64,000 nt of DNA from Flavobacteriales bacterium (GTDB lineage: Bacteria; Bacteroidota; Bacteroidia; JACJYZ01): NCBI GenBank assembly GCA_020635855.1, contig JACJYZ010000002.1, forward strand, positions 1,936,802 to 2,000,801, given 5' to 3'. Below the pieces are notes generated by a model. The model saw only the letters and a program-made list of their open reading frames with translations. It ran no database searches and was not told the DNA's origin. Shown piece by piece: positions 33,536-42,963 of the stretch (its first letter is position 1; each line of letters opens with the position of its first letter). Made by a program: the position numbers and the translations under genes.

Positions 33536-35341
33536 ATGGCAGAGGAACCAGTAGAATCAATAGCCCGTAAAAAATCACTCCTGACCCGATTCCTGATCTG
33601 GAGGGTCAGGCACATCAAGCAAAGAAACTTCATCATTCTGCTGAGTGTGGTGGTGGGGTTCGCCACGGGTTTGTCCGCCGTTTTCATTAAAAACACGGTT
33701 TATGTGATCCGCAACCTGCTAACCAGCGGCTTTACCGGGCACTACCAGAACTACCTGTACTTCGCTTACCCGCTGATCGGTCTGTTGCTAACCGTTACTT
33801 TCATCAAGTACGTATTACGCAAACCGATCGGACACGGCATTCCGAACACCCTCTACTCCATCTCAAAGAACAACAGCATTCTACCCAGTCATACCCTGTT
33901 CTCGTCGATGATCACGAGTGCTTTCACTGTGGGATTCGGGGGAAGCGTCGGACTGGAAGGACCGTCGGTATCCACCGGTGCTTCCATCGGTTCCAACCTG
34001 GGCAGGGTCTTACACCTGAATTACAAAAGCATTTCATTGCTGATTGGCTGTGGTGTGGCAGGTGCCATGTCCAGCATCTTCAACTGTCCCATTGCCGCCA
34101 TCGTATTCGCCATTGAGGTCATCATGCTCGACCTCACCATGTCTTCCCTGATTCCACTGCTGATTTCTTCGGCATCAGCCGCCCTCACATCCATGCTACT
34201 GATGGAGTCGGAAGTCATTTTCCACTATGAATTCCGCACCATCTTCACACCCAAGGTGGCTCCTTTCTACATCATACTGGGTTTGTTAACAGGGTTGCTG
34301 TCGGTCTACTTCAGTAAGGTCTTCTGGTGGATCGAAGAACGCTTCGAATCCAACACCAAGTATTACAAAAAAGCCCTGATTGGCGGGTTGATACTCGGAC
34401 TGCTCATCTTTTTCTTCCCTCCGTTGTATGGTGAAGGCTATAATGTGGTAAACGACCTGTTCACGGGTAACTACCAAAACCTGTTCAGCGATAGCCTGTT
34501 TTACGAGTTTCACAACAACATTTACATTGTGATCCTGTTCATGCTGGCCGTGCTGTTCCTGAAGGTCATCGCGTCCTCGGTTACCTTCGGGGGTGGAGGC
34601 GTCGGAGGGATATTCGCCCCTGCCCTGTTCATGGGCGCATTGGGCGGGTTCATCTTCTCCACCTCTGTGAACAATCTTACCTACTTTCACCTTGAAACCA
34701 GCAACTTCATCCTGGTGGGCATGGCCGGGCTCATTGCAGGTGTGCTGCAGGCACCGTTGACCGCCATCTTTATGATCGCGGAGATCACCGGTGGGTACGG
34801 GCTCTTCCTGCCGCTGATGGTAACCTCATCCATATCCTATGTAACCGTCAAGACCTTCATTCCGCACTCGGTTTACAACATGCAACTGGCGAAACGTGGC
34901 GAACTGATCACGCACCACAAAGACAAGGCGGTATTGAATAGGCTGCAGGTAGACCAGGTGATAGAAAACGATTTTGAGTCCATCCACCCCAAGCAAACAC
35001 TGGGTGAACTGGTGAAAGTGGTGGCCCGATCACACCGCAACATCTTCCCCGTGGTAAACAAAGCGGGTGAAATGGTGGGTGTAGTGCTCTTGAATGATAT
35101 ACGGGAAATCATGTTCCAGCCCGAGAAGTATGACAAAATCACCGTGGAAACCCTCATGGACATGCCGCCGGCCTACATCAAAAAAGAAGACTCCATGGAG
35201 AAAGTGGCCAACACCTTTGCAGACACAGGTGCATGGAACCTGCCGGTGATCAGCAAAGAGGGCAAGTACTTGGGCTTCATTTCCAGGTCGAAACTTTTCT
35301 CTGCTTACCGCAGACAATTGGTGGAATTCTCGGAGGATTAG
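33536..35341 (+). CDS. ClC family chloride channel/antiporter with CBS domains
   Basis: Inner-membrane chloride transporter, 601 residues. The ClC core occupies about residues 25-440, with the gating-glutamate motif GSVGLEGPS (Glu near 141) and the GIFAPALFMGA segment that lines the ion path. The first chloride-binding loop reads GHGIP rather than GSGIP, a variant seen in the CBS-containing bacterial subfamily. Two CBS domains (about 455-585) with FPVVNKAGEMVGVVLLNDI and LPVISKEGKYLGFISRSKL should regulate it by binding adenine nucleotides. Channel versus proton antiporter cannot be decided. Confidence 0.92.
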   Translation: MAEEPVESIARKKSLLTRFLIWRVRHIKQRNFIILLSVVVGFATGLSAVFIKNTVYVIRNLLTSGFTGHYQNYLYFAYPLIGLLLTVTFIKYVLRKPIGHGIPNTLYSISKNNSILPSHTLFSSMITSAFTVGFGGSVGLEGPSVSTGASIGSNLGRVLHLNYKSISLLIGCGVAGAMSSIFNCPIAAIVFAIEVIMLDLTMSSLIPLLISSASAALTSMLLMESEVIFHYEFRTIFTPKVAPFYIILGLLTGLLSVYFSKVFWWIEERFESNTKYYKKALIGGLILGLLIFFFPPLYGEGYNVVNDLFTGNYQNLFSDSLFYEFHNNIYIVILFMLAVLFLKVIASSVTFGGGGVGGIFAPALFMGALGGFIFSTSVNNLTYFHLETSNFILVGMAGLIAGVLQAPLTAIFMIAEITGGYGLFLPLMVTSSISYVTVKTFIPHSVYNMQLAKRGELITHHKDKAVLNRLQVDQVIENDFESIHPKQTLGELVKVVARSHRNIFPVVNKAGEMVGVVLLNDIREIMFQPEKYDKITVETLMDMPPAYIKKEDSMEKVANTFADTGAWNLPVISKEGKYLGFISRSKLFSAYRRQLVEFSED

Positions 35342-35394
35342 TATTTTGTGTTCTGTCCCTGAACCTCTGCCGGTTCATTTCGTAAGATCAGTAC

Positions 35395-35895
35395 ATGCGC
35401 ATTGATTATTATAAACTGCTTGGGGTAGGCCGGAATGCAAGCGACCAGGAGATCAAACGGGCTTACCGTCGGATCGCCATGGAGATTCATCCCGACATCA
35501 ACCCTTCACCGGAAGCAAACGCCCTGTTTTCCCAAATCAACCTTGCTTACGAAACATTGATTGATGCGGATAAACGCTTCAACTACGACTACCTGATCAA
35601 GTACGGTCGCAAGCCGGGAACCAACCCCAGGCCGGCCCAGGCACCCCGCACAACCGCACCACCACCTCCGTTTAACATGCACTATGCCGATGGTCCGGCA
35701 CGCACCCAAAGCATGGCTGCACGAAACCCCACGGTGGTAAAAAGCTTTTTCATCACCATCATCTTCCTGGGATTCCTTTTCATCACACTTCCTGTTCGTT
35801 CCGTGCTCACCGGAACGTGGGATCCGGTGTTCATCGTGGTGGCCTTTCCGGGCTTTCTGCTGATCCGTGATGCATGGAACCAGCTGTGGCAGTGA
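35395..35895 (+). CDS. J-domain protein, membrane-anchored
   Basis: 166 residues. The N-terminal J domain (residues 4-62) has the HPD motif at 32-34 and the helix KRAYRRIAMEIHPDINP, so it should stimulate DnaK ATPase. It lacks the G/F and zinc-finger regions of DnaJ. A Pro/Ala-rich linker (about 75-95) leads to two hydrophobic segments (FFITIIFLGFLFITLPV and FIVVAFPGFLLIRDAW) at the C-terminus, implying attachment to the inner membrane. Its client is unknown. Confidence 0.88.
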   Translation: MRIDYYKLLGVGRNASDQEIKRAYRRIAMEIHPDINPSPEANALFSQINLAYETLIDADKRFNYDYLIKYGRKPGTNPRPAQAPRTTAPPPPFNMHYADGPARTQSMAARNPTVVKSFFITIIFLGFLFITLPVRSVLTGTWDPVFIVVAFPGFLLIRDAWNQLWQ

Positions 35896-35952
35896 AGCCG
35901 CTTTACTTATACATAACATACTCTTTTCCCATATTCCGGTTCTGGCAATACT

Positions 35953-35960
35953 TAGTTTTG
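35953..35960 (+). promoter_or_regulatory. Candidate -7 promoter box for ndk
   Basis: TAGTTTTG fits TAnnTTTG, about 40 bases before the ndk ATG. TAACTTCG at 35962-35969 is an alternative box with one mismatch. Confidence 0.45.
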
Positions 35961-35997
35961 TTAACTTCGCAGCCTATTACATAAAAATCATTTGAAG

Positions 35998-36417
35998 ATG
36001 GCTGGAAACAAAACATTTACCATGATCAAACCGGATGCGGTAGAAGCCGGGCACACCGGTGCCATTCTGGATAAGATCATCAAAAGCGGCTTCCGTCTGG
36101 TAGCCATGAAATACCTGAAACTTTCAAAAGAGCGCGCGGGCGCATTTTATGAAGTTCACAAGGAAAGGCCGTTCTACGGGGAGTTGGTGGACTACATGTC
36201 ATCCGGCCCGATCGTTGCTGCCATCCTGGAAAAAGACAATGCCGTGGAAGATTTCCGCAAACTGATCGGCGCGACCAATCCCGCTGAAGCAGCAGAGGGT
36301 ACCATTCGCAAACTGTATGCGACTTCCATCAGTGCGAATGCGATCCATGGATCAGACAGCGATGCCAATGCCGAAATTGAAGGCAACTTTTTCTTCGGTG
36401 CGGATGAGCGGTTCTGA
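35998..36417 (+). CDS. ndk: Nucleoside diphosphate kinase
   Basis: Transfers phosphate from ATP to other NDPs through a phospho-histidine intermediate; cytoplasmic hexamer or tetramer. 139 residues from ATG 35998; the TTG two codons earlier is not needed. The start NKTFTMIKPDAVEAG and the active-site motif NAIHGSDSDANAEIE with His 117 are intact, and the Kpn loop (YEVHKERPFY) is normal. It converges with the recF/DUF721 operon across a terminator. Confidence 0.97.
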   Translation: MAGNKTFTMIKPDAVEAGHTGAILDKIIKSGFRLVAMKYLKLSKERAGAFYEVHKERPFYGELVDYMSSGPIVAAILEKDNAVEDFRKLIGATNPAEAAEGTIRKLYATSISANAIHGSDSDANAEIEGNFFFGADERF

Positions 36418-36445
36418 ACCTTGTCAGAAATAAATACGTGAATGA

Positions 36446-36476
36446 CGGGCAGGGGTAACCTGCCTGTTTTTTTTAG
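36446..36476. terminator. Intrinsic terminator between ndk and DUF721
   Basis: Stem around GGCAGG / CCTGCC with a short loop, followed by eight T on the plus strand, about 30 bases after the ndk stop. It overlaps the last codon of the convergent DUF721 gene by a few bases. Confidence 0.8.
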
Positions 36477-36763
36477 AAAAGCACCATTTCGGTGATAACG
36501 TCCTCACCGGCGGCCTCATTCAGCTTTTTCACCAGAGCAGATTTCACATAACCCAGCTCCGACCGAACCACCGATGAATCGAGTTTAACGAAGAGTTTAC
36601 CGTCACGCACGGACAACGACTCGGTGTGCGTTGCGATGGTTTTCCCCACTATGCCTTCCCAGGCGTCTTTGAGACGCTGTGTTGCCAGTCCTTTTTCAAG
36701 ACCATAGGTTTGCAGGAGTTCACGGATGACCTCTGCCACCGACTGTTCATTGCTTTTCTTCAA
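36473..36763 (-). CDS. DUF721 (DciA-like) family protein
   Basis: 96 residues. The start is a TTG at 36763, giving the usual Bacteroidota opening KKSNEQSVAEVIRELLQTYG; the only ATG in the overlap is in another frame. The DUF721 core DAWEGIVGKTIATHTESLSV and KLFVKLDSSVVRSELGYVK matches DciA-like proteins that act with the replicative helicase in other phyla; such a role here is inference. The gene overlaps the end of recF by 17 bases, so translation is coupled. Confidence 0.85.
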   Translation of the reverse strand: MKKSNEQSVAEVIRELLQTYGLEKGLATQRLKDAWEGIVGKTIATHTESLSVRDGKLFVKLDSSVVRSELGYVKSALVKKLNEAAGEDVITEMVLF

Positions 36764-37883
36764 GGGGCTGTTCTTTTTCGGTGATCACGCCTCCGGATTT
36801 CACATGGTAGTGGCGGGCCGGCACATCCAGGCCCCGGAGAATGGCAGGCAGTCGCGCCGTATGCGCATCGGTGATGAACACTTGTCCGAAGTCACTGCCG
36901 GTTACAAGGCTCATCAACTGTGACACCCGGTTCTCATCCAACTTATCAAACACATCATCAATCATGAGGATGGGTTTCACTTCCTTGCGTGTTCTCATGA
37001 AAGCATACTGGGCCAGTTTCAGCGCAATCAGAAATGTCTTCTGTTGTCCCTGGGAACCGATCCGCTTGACCGGGTGCTCACCCAACTTGAACAGCAGGTC
37101 ATCTTTATGCACACCCTTGGATGTATATTGAAGCGCAAGATCACGGGGTAAACTGTCACGAAACAGGTTCGCCGGCTGGTCATCATGGAGGTGCGACTGA
37201 AACTCAACCGACACCTGTTCCCTGCCTCCTGCCAACCGTTCATAGTACGACTGAAAGACCGGTACCAATCCCTGCAGAAATTCCTGCCTTTTGGCATATA
37301 CATGCAACGCCGGCTTTTCCATTTGCAGGTTGAGGATATCAAGGGTATCGCTCTGGCGTTTACCTTCGATGGCCATGTGCTTGAGCAGGGCATTCCGTTG
37401 CGACAACAAACGGTTGTAGGCCATCAGGTTTTCGAGGTATTCCCTGTCGTACTGTGCAATCACACTATCCATGAACCTGCGCCGGTCTTCACTAACGCCG
37501 GTCACAAGGTCCATATCATAAGGCGAGATCATCACCACGGGTAGCAAGCCGATGTGTTCGGCCAGACGCTCGTAGTCTTTCTGGTTGCGCTTGACCTGCT
37601 TCCGGGTGCCTTTCTTAAATCCGCAGTAGATATTCTCATCATGCCCATCGAGTCGGAAGCTTCCCTGTACCACAAAAAAAGGTGCGCCGTGGCGGATGTT
37701 CATGCTGTCGGCAGACTGAAAAGCACTCTTAGCGAAACTCATATAATGGATGGCATCCAGTACATTGGTCTTGCCTTCACCATTGTGTCCCAGCAAACAA
37801 TGGATCCCCTCCCCGAAGGTCAGGTTGAGGTCCTCGTAGTTCTTGAAATTAAGCAGGGAAAGGTTTTGCAGGTACAGCGACAT
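36747..37883 (-). CDS. recF: DNA replication and repair protein RecF
   Basis: SMC-like ATPase that helps load RecA at gapped DNA with RecO and RecR; cytoplasmic. 378 residues from ATG 37883 (MSLYLQNLSLLNFKNYEDLN), which fits the family; the longer frame from 37925 adds an unlikely leader. Walker A is LGHNGEGKTN (32-40), the signature motif is in IGSQGQQKTFLIALKLAQ, and Walker B is PILMIDDVFDKLDENR. Followed directly by DUF721, a conserved arrangement in Bacteroidota. Confidence 0.95.
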   Translation of the reverse strand: MSLYLQNLSLLNFKNYEDLNLTFGEGIHCLLGHNGEGKTNVLDAIHYMSFAKSAFQSADSMNIRHGAPFFVVQGSFRLDGHDENIYCGFKKGTRKQVKRNQKDYERLAEHIGLLPVVMISPYDMDLVTGVSEDRRRFMDSVIAQYDREYLENLMAYNRLLSQRNALLKHMAIEGKRQSDTLDILNLQMEKPALHVYAKRQEFLQGLVPVFQSYYERLAGGREQVSVEFQSHLHDDQPANLFRDSLPRDLALQYTSKGVHKDDLLFKLGEHPVKRIGSQGQQKTFLIALKLAQYAFMRTRKEVKPILMIDDVFDKLDENRVSQLMSLVTGSDFGQVFITDAHTARLPAILRGLDVPARHYHVKSGGVITEKEQPLEEKQ

Positions 37884-38052
37884 GGTGTAAAGATACAAAA
37901 GCCACCGCATCCGTTCTTCATGCACGAAGCTGATTTGTCATCCCCCACACAACCAATCGCTTATACCCTTTTGAATGTCTTTAATATTAACATTTACATC
38001 CCCTACCCTGTATAGGGACCGCAGTAGACTATGCGGAAATGCCGAAAAAGAT

Positions 38053-38060
38053 TATTTTTG
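38053..38060 (+). promoter_or_regulatory. Candidate -7 promoter box for the TPR-ribH operon
   Basis: TATTTTTG fits TAnnTTTG, 37 bases before the ATG at 38097, which supports that start over the frame opening at 38031. Confidence 0.5.
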
Positions 38061-38096
38061 CACTTTCTCAAAACAAAAGGACCCAAGGACAACCCC

Positions 38097-38774
38097 ATGG
38101 CCACACAAACCGAAGAGAACGTATTAGACCTGCCGGAGACCCTCACGAAGACCGAGGCGTATATCGAAGAGAACAAGAACAGCCTGAGCATCGTGGTAGG
38201 TGCAATCGTTGTAATCATTGCAGCCTATCTGTATTATGCCAAGGTATATATTCCAGGACAGGAAGCAGAAGCCGAAAGCAAGATGTTCACGGCAGAGTAC
38301 TATTTCAAACAGGACTCACTCATGCTGGCCATCAACGGCAATGGCATGGAACCGGGCTTCAAGCAAATTGCTGACGACTATGGCATGACTGCCAGCGGAA
38401 ACCTGGCTGAATACTACCAGGGTATCAGCTACCTGCGCCTGGGCCAGTTCCAGGAAGCCATCGACCACCTCGGCAACTTTGATTCAGACGATGCCATGCT
38501 GGGCCCGATCGCAATCGGCGCCATCGGTGATGCATACATGGAACTGAACCAAACCGACAAAGCACTTTCCTATTATCAGGATGCAGCCGATAAAGACGAC
38601 AATCATTTCACGGCTCCCATTTACCTGAAAAAAGCGGCCACCGCCCAGGAAATGCTTGGGAAATATGCTGATGCGGCCAAAACCTACAAACGCATCCAAA
38701 AAGAATTCCCCGATTCACGCGAGGCGCAAGGAATTGAAAAGTACATCGCCCGGGCGGAAGGCCTGGTAAAATAA
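38097..38774 (+). CDS. Tetratricopeptide repeat protein, membrane-anchored (YfgM-like)
   Basis: About 225 residues from ATG 38097 (MATQTEENVLDLPETLTKTE). One membrane segment near residues 30-50 (LSIVVGAIVVIIAAYLYYA) is followed by TPR units such as YYQGISYLRLGQFQEAIDHL, AYMELNQTDKALSYYQDA and MLGKYADAAKTYKRIQ. The topology and repeat array resemble YfgM-type periplasmic TPR proteins. It precedes ribH by 8 bases and the pair is common in this phylum, but the functional link is unknown. Confidence 0.85.
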   Translation: MATQTEENVLDLPETLTKTEAYIEENKNSLSIVVGAIVVIIAAYLYYAKVYIPGQEAEAESKMFTAEYYFKQDSLMLAINGNGMEPGFKQIADDYGMTASGNLAEYYQGISYLRLGQFQEAIDHLGNFDSDDAMLGPIAIGAIGDAYMELNQTDKALSYYQDAADKDDNHFTAPIYLKKAATAQEMLGKYADAAKTYKRIQKEFPDSREAQGIEKYIARAEGLVK

Positions 38775-38782
38775 CCCGATAC

Positions 38783-39253
38783 ATGGCCACACAGGAACAC
38801 AAGCCCGCTGCTTTTAACGCCGTCCCATCCGGTGGGGGTTTGCGCTTCGGGATTGTGGTATCCGCCTGGAACAACCAGGTTACCGAAGCCCTTTATGAAG
38901 GTGCAAGGGACACCCTCTTGGCCGCCGGTGTTGCCAACCACGACATTGTAAGAATAGACGTTCCGGGCAGCTTTGAGCTTCCCCTTGCCGCTCTGCGCCT
39001 GGCAAAAGGGCAACATACCGATGGCATCATTTGCCTGGGATGCATCGTCAAGGGAGAAACCCCGCACAACGAATTCATTGCACAGGCTGTTGCCAATGGT
39101 ATCATGAGGTTGAACCTGGATCTAGACCTGCCTGTGGTATTCGGGGTACTCACCCCCAACACCCAGGAACAAGCACTCGCCCGTGCAGGAGGCAATATGG
39201 GTAATAAAGGTTCAGAAGCCGCAGCAACCGCCCTTCTGATGGCACGCAGATGA
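38783..39253 (+). CDS. ribH: 6,7-dimethyl-8-ribityllumazine synthase
   Basis: Penultimate step of riboflavin synthesis, joining the pyrimidine and the four-carbon butanone phosphate. 156 residues. Conserved motifs are VVSAWNNQVTEALYEGA, VPGSFELPLAAL, and GCIVKGETPHNEFIAQAV with the catalytic His of the TPH triplet. PVVFGVLTPNTQEQALARAG and the final NKGSEAA pocket are intact. Length is normal. Other riboflavin genes are not in this window. Confidence 0.96.
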   Translation: MATQEHKPAAFNAVPSGGGLRFGIVVSAWNNQVTEALYEGARDTLLAAGVANHDIVRIDVPGSFELPLAALRLAKGQHTDGIICLGCIVKGETPHNEFIAQAVANGIMRLNLDLDLPVVFGVLTPNTQEQALARAGGNMGNKGSEAAATALLMARR

Positions 39254-39291
39254 TTTCACCGGTGAACACCTGCCGAACCCATTCTATTTTT

Positions 39292-39299
39292 TATTTTTG
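39292..39299 (+). promoter_or_regulatory. Candidate -7 promoter box for the phosphoribosyltransferase gene
   Basis: TATTTTTG fits TAnnTTTG. Its final TTG is also the apparent upstream start codon at 39297, so the true start is more likely the ATG at 39315, giving a short leader. Confidence 0.45.
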
Positions 39300-39314
39300 A
39301 GGAAAGGACTCCGT

Positions 39315-39821
39315 ATGCCGAAAAGCAAAACCAAAATTCTAGACGGATCCCGCATTCAGCAAAAGATCAACCGCATGGCCTTCCAGATCTACGAAGACAA
39401 TGTGGATGAAAAGGAAGTGCTGATTGCAGGCATCCGGAAAAATGGATACTTGCTGGCAGAACGTATTGCGGAAGCCCTCAAGAAAGTGTCACCACTGAAA
39501 GTGAAACTGATTGAAGTGGAACTCGACAAACACAACCCGATCAAATACGAGATCGAACTCCCACTGGAAGAAAATGAGTTGAAAGACAAGGTGGTGATCC
39601 TGGTGGATGACGTATTGAATTCTGGCAAGACCCTGATCTATGGCGCCCGCCGCTTTTTGCGTCAACCCCTGAAGAAACTCAGAACCGTTGTGCTGGTCAA
39701 CCGCGCACATACACGGTATCCCATCCATGCCGATTTCGAAGGCATGTCGCTTTCCTCCACCCTGCAAGAACATGTGGAGGTGGTTCTTGACAAGAACAAG
39801 GAAGCGGTTTACCTGCTATAA
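39315..39821 (+). CDS. Phosphoribosyltransferase family protein (PyrR-like)
   Basis: 168 residues from ATG 39315 (MPKSKTKILDGSRIQQKI). The PRPP-binding signature VVILVDDVLNSGKTLIYGA is intact, and the PyrR/purine-PRTase-like order of elements is present: NGYLLAERIAEAL earlier and a late NRAHTRYPIHADFEGMSL-type loop. It could be a uracil or purine salvage enzyme or a PyrR regulator; the base specificity cannot be settled by eye. The stop is only four bases from the convergent PgpH-like gene. Confidence 0.85.
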   Translation: MPKSKTKILDGSRIQQKINRMAFQIYEDNVDEKEVLIAGIRKNGYLLAERIAEALKKVSPLKVKLIEVELDKHNPIKYEIELPLEENELKDKVVILVDDVLNSGKTLIYGARRFLRQPLKKLRTVVLVNRAHTRYPIHADFEGMSLSSTLQEHVEVVLDKNKEAVYLL

Positions 39822-39825
39822 TTTC

Positions 39826-41991
39826 TTACGATTTTTCTTCTGCAACTTTCCCGGTCGGAGTGGTTCCCGCCTGAACAGCCCTTACACCCGGATAGGCCAC
39901 ACGTACGTGGTAGATGCTCAACAAACGCTTGATGATGATCTTTTGGGTGGTGCTGATGTCTTTCAACGTGATGTTGGCGTTTGAGAACTGACCGGTGCTT
40001 ACCTGCCGGCCAATGATACCTTCCACCATTTTGGAAATACTTTCCTTGTCGGGTTTCCGTAAGCTACGCGATGCAGCCTCACAGGCATCCGCCATCATCA
40101 GCACAGAGGTTTCCCTTGAGAAGGGCTTGGGGCCAGGATATTGGAACATGGTTTCATCAAACTTCTCCCCCGGATGCTTGTCGGCATACCTGCGCAGGAA
40201 AAACTCGGTGCGTGTGGTTCCGTGGTGGGTGCGGATGAAATCGATCACCTTCTCCGGTAACTTTTGCTTGCGCGCCATTTCAATGCCTTTGATCACGTGA
40301 TGAATGATGATGCGGGCACTTTCCTCTTCCGGGAGGTCATCATGCGGATTGATACCGGATCCCTGGTTCTCAATAAAAAAGCCTGAAGCTTCCATCTTGC
40401 CAATGTCATGATACAAAGCTCCGGTCCTGACCAGCAACGCATCTCCCCCGATGGCATGAATGGCTTCTTCCGCCAGGTTGGCCACCTGTAGCGAATGCTG
40501 AAAGGTACCCGGCGTTTCAGTGGCCAGTCTTCGCAGCAACGGGCTGTTCAGATCCGCCAGCTCCATCAGAGTGACATCGGATACAAGACCGAAAATCTTC
40601 TCAAAGATGTAGATCATGGGGTATACCAGCAGGATGGATGACGCACTGATGGCAAACCATTTGAATTTGTTCGGATTCACCGTAATGGCAGCACCCTCCT
40701 GGATCACAAGAATGCCGAGGTAGGTCACCGAATACCCCAGAAAAATAACCAGCGCAGACACGAACAGTTGGGAACGGTTGCGCATGTTGGTCAGGCTGTA
40801 GATGGCCGCATTGCCCGCTACGAACTGGAGGAACACAAATTCAAATCCATTGGCGGAAATGATACTGCTGATCAGCACCGCGGTCAGGTGGGTGAACAAT
40901 GCCAGACGTGTGTCAAAAAATGCGCGGATGACCACGGGAAGGAAACAGAACGGAACCAGGTAGATGTTCTGCCCGGCCTTCACCACCAGGGTGGCACCGG
41001 TCACGGTCATCGCCAGCAGCAACAAGATGAAAGTAAGCTGTACATGATCCACAATGATATCCCTCCGGAAAATCAGCAGGAAAAACCCGAGTATCAGCAT
41101 AGACAAGGCCACCAGTATGATTTGCCCGGCCAGAATGTAGTAGTAGTTTACTTCGCTTCCCAACTGGGCTTCATATTCATGCTTGAGGGATTGCAACACC
41201 CCCAGCTTGTCGTCATCCACCGGCGCTCCTCTTTCGATGATCGGATCTCCCTCCTTCACCATATCGCGGCTCAGGGATATGTTGTCGAGTTGCTTGCGAA
41301 GCACCGACTCGGTTTTCCCCGCGTCATAAATCACGTTGGGGCGTACGGCGTTTTCAAGCAATCCCTGCAGGAAAGACCGCCCCAAGGGTGACTCATCCGC
41401 AAGCGCCCCTGCTACATAAGCGGGGATCTTCCGGAGCATCATCAGGCTTCCCACATCCGTGGCTTCGGCGATGTTGTTGCGAATCAGGAATACCTCAAAA
41501 TCATCCGGCTTTCCTTCCAGATGCTCATCCAGTTGGATAAGGCCTACACTGTATATGTCGGTGAGAATTTTCACCGCCTTTGACTTCAGGTGTTCCTGTT
41601 CGGCCAACTTCGCTTTCGGGTCGGTTGGCAAAGCCAGGGTGTCCGCTCCTTTTGCACCGCGGTACTCTTCCCATCGGGCTTCAAAAGACGTCAACAGGTC
41701 GGCCGGAACCTGTTGAGGAATGTCTGTGTCGACGTTATAATACAGCGGACTCTGTTCTTTGATAAGGGCCTTTTCCTTGTCAAGATCCTCCTGTGATTTC
41801 AGGATAGGGAATGAGAATGGCGCCGTCAGGTCTTCATATGGCCAGGGCTTTCCCCGAAGGTTGTTCAGGTCATACTTGAATTTCCCTTCCCTGGGAAACT
41901 GGAAGATGATCACCGCAATGGTGGCCACGAACAACAAAGCCTTGAAGAGGATCGCGTGCCTGTCCCGGATGTAAGTGGAAAGCTTAGACAT
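39826..41991 (-). CDS. HD-family phosphohydrolase, 7TMR-HDED type (PgpH-like)
   Basis: 721 residues. An N-terminal membrane segment and an extracytoplasmic domain (to about residue 270) are followed by seven transmembrane helices (about 285-470) and a cytoplasmic HD domain. The HD centre is GALYHDIGKMEASGFFIENQ (His-Asp near 527), with further ligands in IIHHVIKGIEMARK and FIRTHHGTTRTEFFL and the Asp in MMADACEAASRSL. This is the organisation of PgpH, a cyclic di-AMP phosphodiesterase, so a role in c-di-AMP turnover is likely. No c-di-AMP cyclase is in the window. Confidence 0.92.
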   Translation of the reverse strand: MSKLSTYIRDRHAILFKALLFVATIAVIIFQFPREGKFKYDLNNLRGKPWPYEDLTAPFSFPILKSQEDLDKEKALIKEQSPLYYNVDTDIPQQVPADLLTSFEARWEEYRGAKGADTLALPTDPKAKLAEQEHLKSKAVKILTDIYSVGLIQLDEHLEGKPDDFEVFLIRNNIAEATDVGSLMMLRKIPAYVAGALADESPLGRSFLQGLLENAVRPNVIYDAGKTESVLRKQLDNISLSRDMVKEGDPIIERGAPVDDDKLGVLQSLKHEYEAQLGSEVNYYYILAGQIILVALSMLILGFFLLIFRRDIIVDHVQLTFILLLLAMTVTGATLVVKAGQNIYLVPFCFLPVVIRAFFDTRLALFTHLTAVLISSIISANGFEFVFLQFVAGNAAIYSLTNMRNRSQLFVSALVIFLGYSVTYLGILVIQEGAAITVNPNKFKWFAISASSILLVYPMIYIFEKIFGLVSDVTLMELADLNSPLLRRLATETPGTFQHSLQVANLAEEAIHAIGGDALLVRTGALYHDIGKMEASGFFIENQGSGINPHDDLPEEESARIIIHHVIKGIEMARKQKLPEKVIDFIRTHHGTTRTEFFLRRYADKHPGEKFDETMFQYPGPKPFSRETSVLMMADACEAASRSLRKPDKESISKMVEGIIGRQVSTGQFSNANITLKDISTTQKIIIKRLLSIYHVRVAYPGVRAVQAGTTPTGKVAEEKS

Positions 41992-42106
41992 ACGCCGCGA
42001 AATTAGTGAATTCCATTTCGTTTGCCACTTCTGATACCTGATCGCCGGAACCGACCGTATGCCAAGGGATCAGCATGGGCTGATCCTCGATGGTACACAT
42101 TGAGAC

Positions 42107-42142
42107 AAAAAAAGGAGAAGGGTGCATGCCCCTTCTCCTTAA
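42107..42142 (-). terminator. Intrinsic terminator for the MORN-type gene
   Basis: On the minus strand: AAGGAGAAGGGG, a short loop with GCATGC, then CCTTCTCCTT followed by T residues. It lies about 20 bases after the stop of the gene at 42161. Confidence 0.85.
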
Positions 42143-42160
42143 CTTTTATAACCTGTCTGT

Positions 42161-42913
42161 TCAGTACGATTTCCGGTTGATCTGTTCTCCGTTCATGTAC
42201 TCTTCTTCCCGGATCAGCTTGCCCACAGGGTTGTAGTAAAGCCACTTTCCGTGCTTGGCATCGGCTACATACATGCCGCTCACCTTGGGGTAACCGTTGC
42301 TGTACCAGGCCTGATAGGCGCCGTGTTTTTTGCCGCCGTGGTAGTTCTCCTGCAGCACAAGTTTATCTTTTTCATAGTTTTCACGCTTTTCAAGCACACC
42401 GTCGCTGGTGTAGTATGACCAGATTCCGTCGCGGAGCCCCTCTGCGAAATTGCTTTCCAGTTTTACGTTTCCATTGGCATACCAGTACACGTGCTTGTTC
42501 TGGGGCAAACCACTCTTGAACTCCATCTCATAGGATGTATTTCCGTTTTCATACCAGGCCACGGTTTTCTCCACATCCCCGTTGCGCATGATCTCCATTT
42601 TGCGACCGCCATCCTGGTAATATTCCATCAATACGTGGTAGGGCTTGCCTTCCTTGAATACGCCCTCAAACCATTTTTCGCCGTTTTCATACCAAAGCTG
42701 GTAAGAGCCGTGCATGTGTCCTTTTTCGTAATGGGCCACGGACCATACATCCCCGGCATAGTAAAAACTTGAGTCAACTCCGGTATAACCGTTGACAGCG
42801 GTTGAATCCTTCTTGGATTTGGTTCCTTGCGCTGCCTGGGCAGATGCACTTGAGACCAAACCTATTAACAACATCGACAAACAAACACTGAGGTAGATAC
42901 GAGTCCTGCACAT
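42161..42913 (-). CDS. MORN/YwqK-type repeat protein, secreted
   Basis: 250 residues with a signal peptide (IYLSVCLSMLLIGLVSSASA). The mature part is at least six beta-hairpin MORN-like repeats of about 23 residues, for example GSYQLWYENGEKWFEGVFKEG, AWYENGNTSYEMEFKSG, YWYANGNVKLESNFAEG and AWYSNGYPKVSGMYVADAK. Annotation pipelines label such proteins YwqK-type antitoxins, but a toxin partner is not seen here, so only the repeat fold is supported. It lies 50 bases after the LTA-synthase-like gene on the same strand. Confidence 0.85.
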   Translation of the reverse strand: MCRTRIYLSVCLSMLLIGLVSSASAQAAQGTKSKKDSTAVNGYTGVDSSFYYAGDVWSVAHYEKGHMHGSYQLWYENGEKWFEGVFKEGKPYHVLMEYYQDGGRKMEIMRNGDVEKTVAWYENGNTSYEMEFKSGLPQNKHVYWYANGNVKLESNFAEGLRDGIWSYYTSDGVLEKRENYEKDKLVLQENYHGGKKHGAYQAWYSNGYPKVSGMYVADAKHGKWLYYNPVGKLIREEEYMNGEQINRKSY

Positions 42914-42963
42914 AGCTTTCTGGGTTAGAGGGGTTCTTACTTAGGTAAAGTACCAACTGGGTT

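Noticed and set aside
42161..42913. Antitoxin of a toxin-antitoxin pair (YwqK label)
   Set aside because: No toxin gene is adjacent; only the MORN-like repeat fold can be supported.
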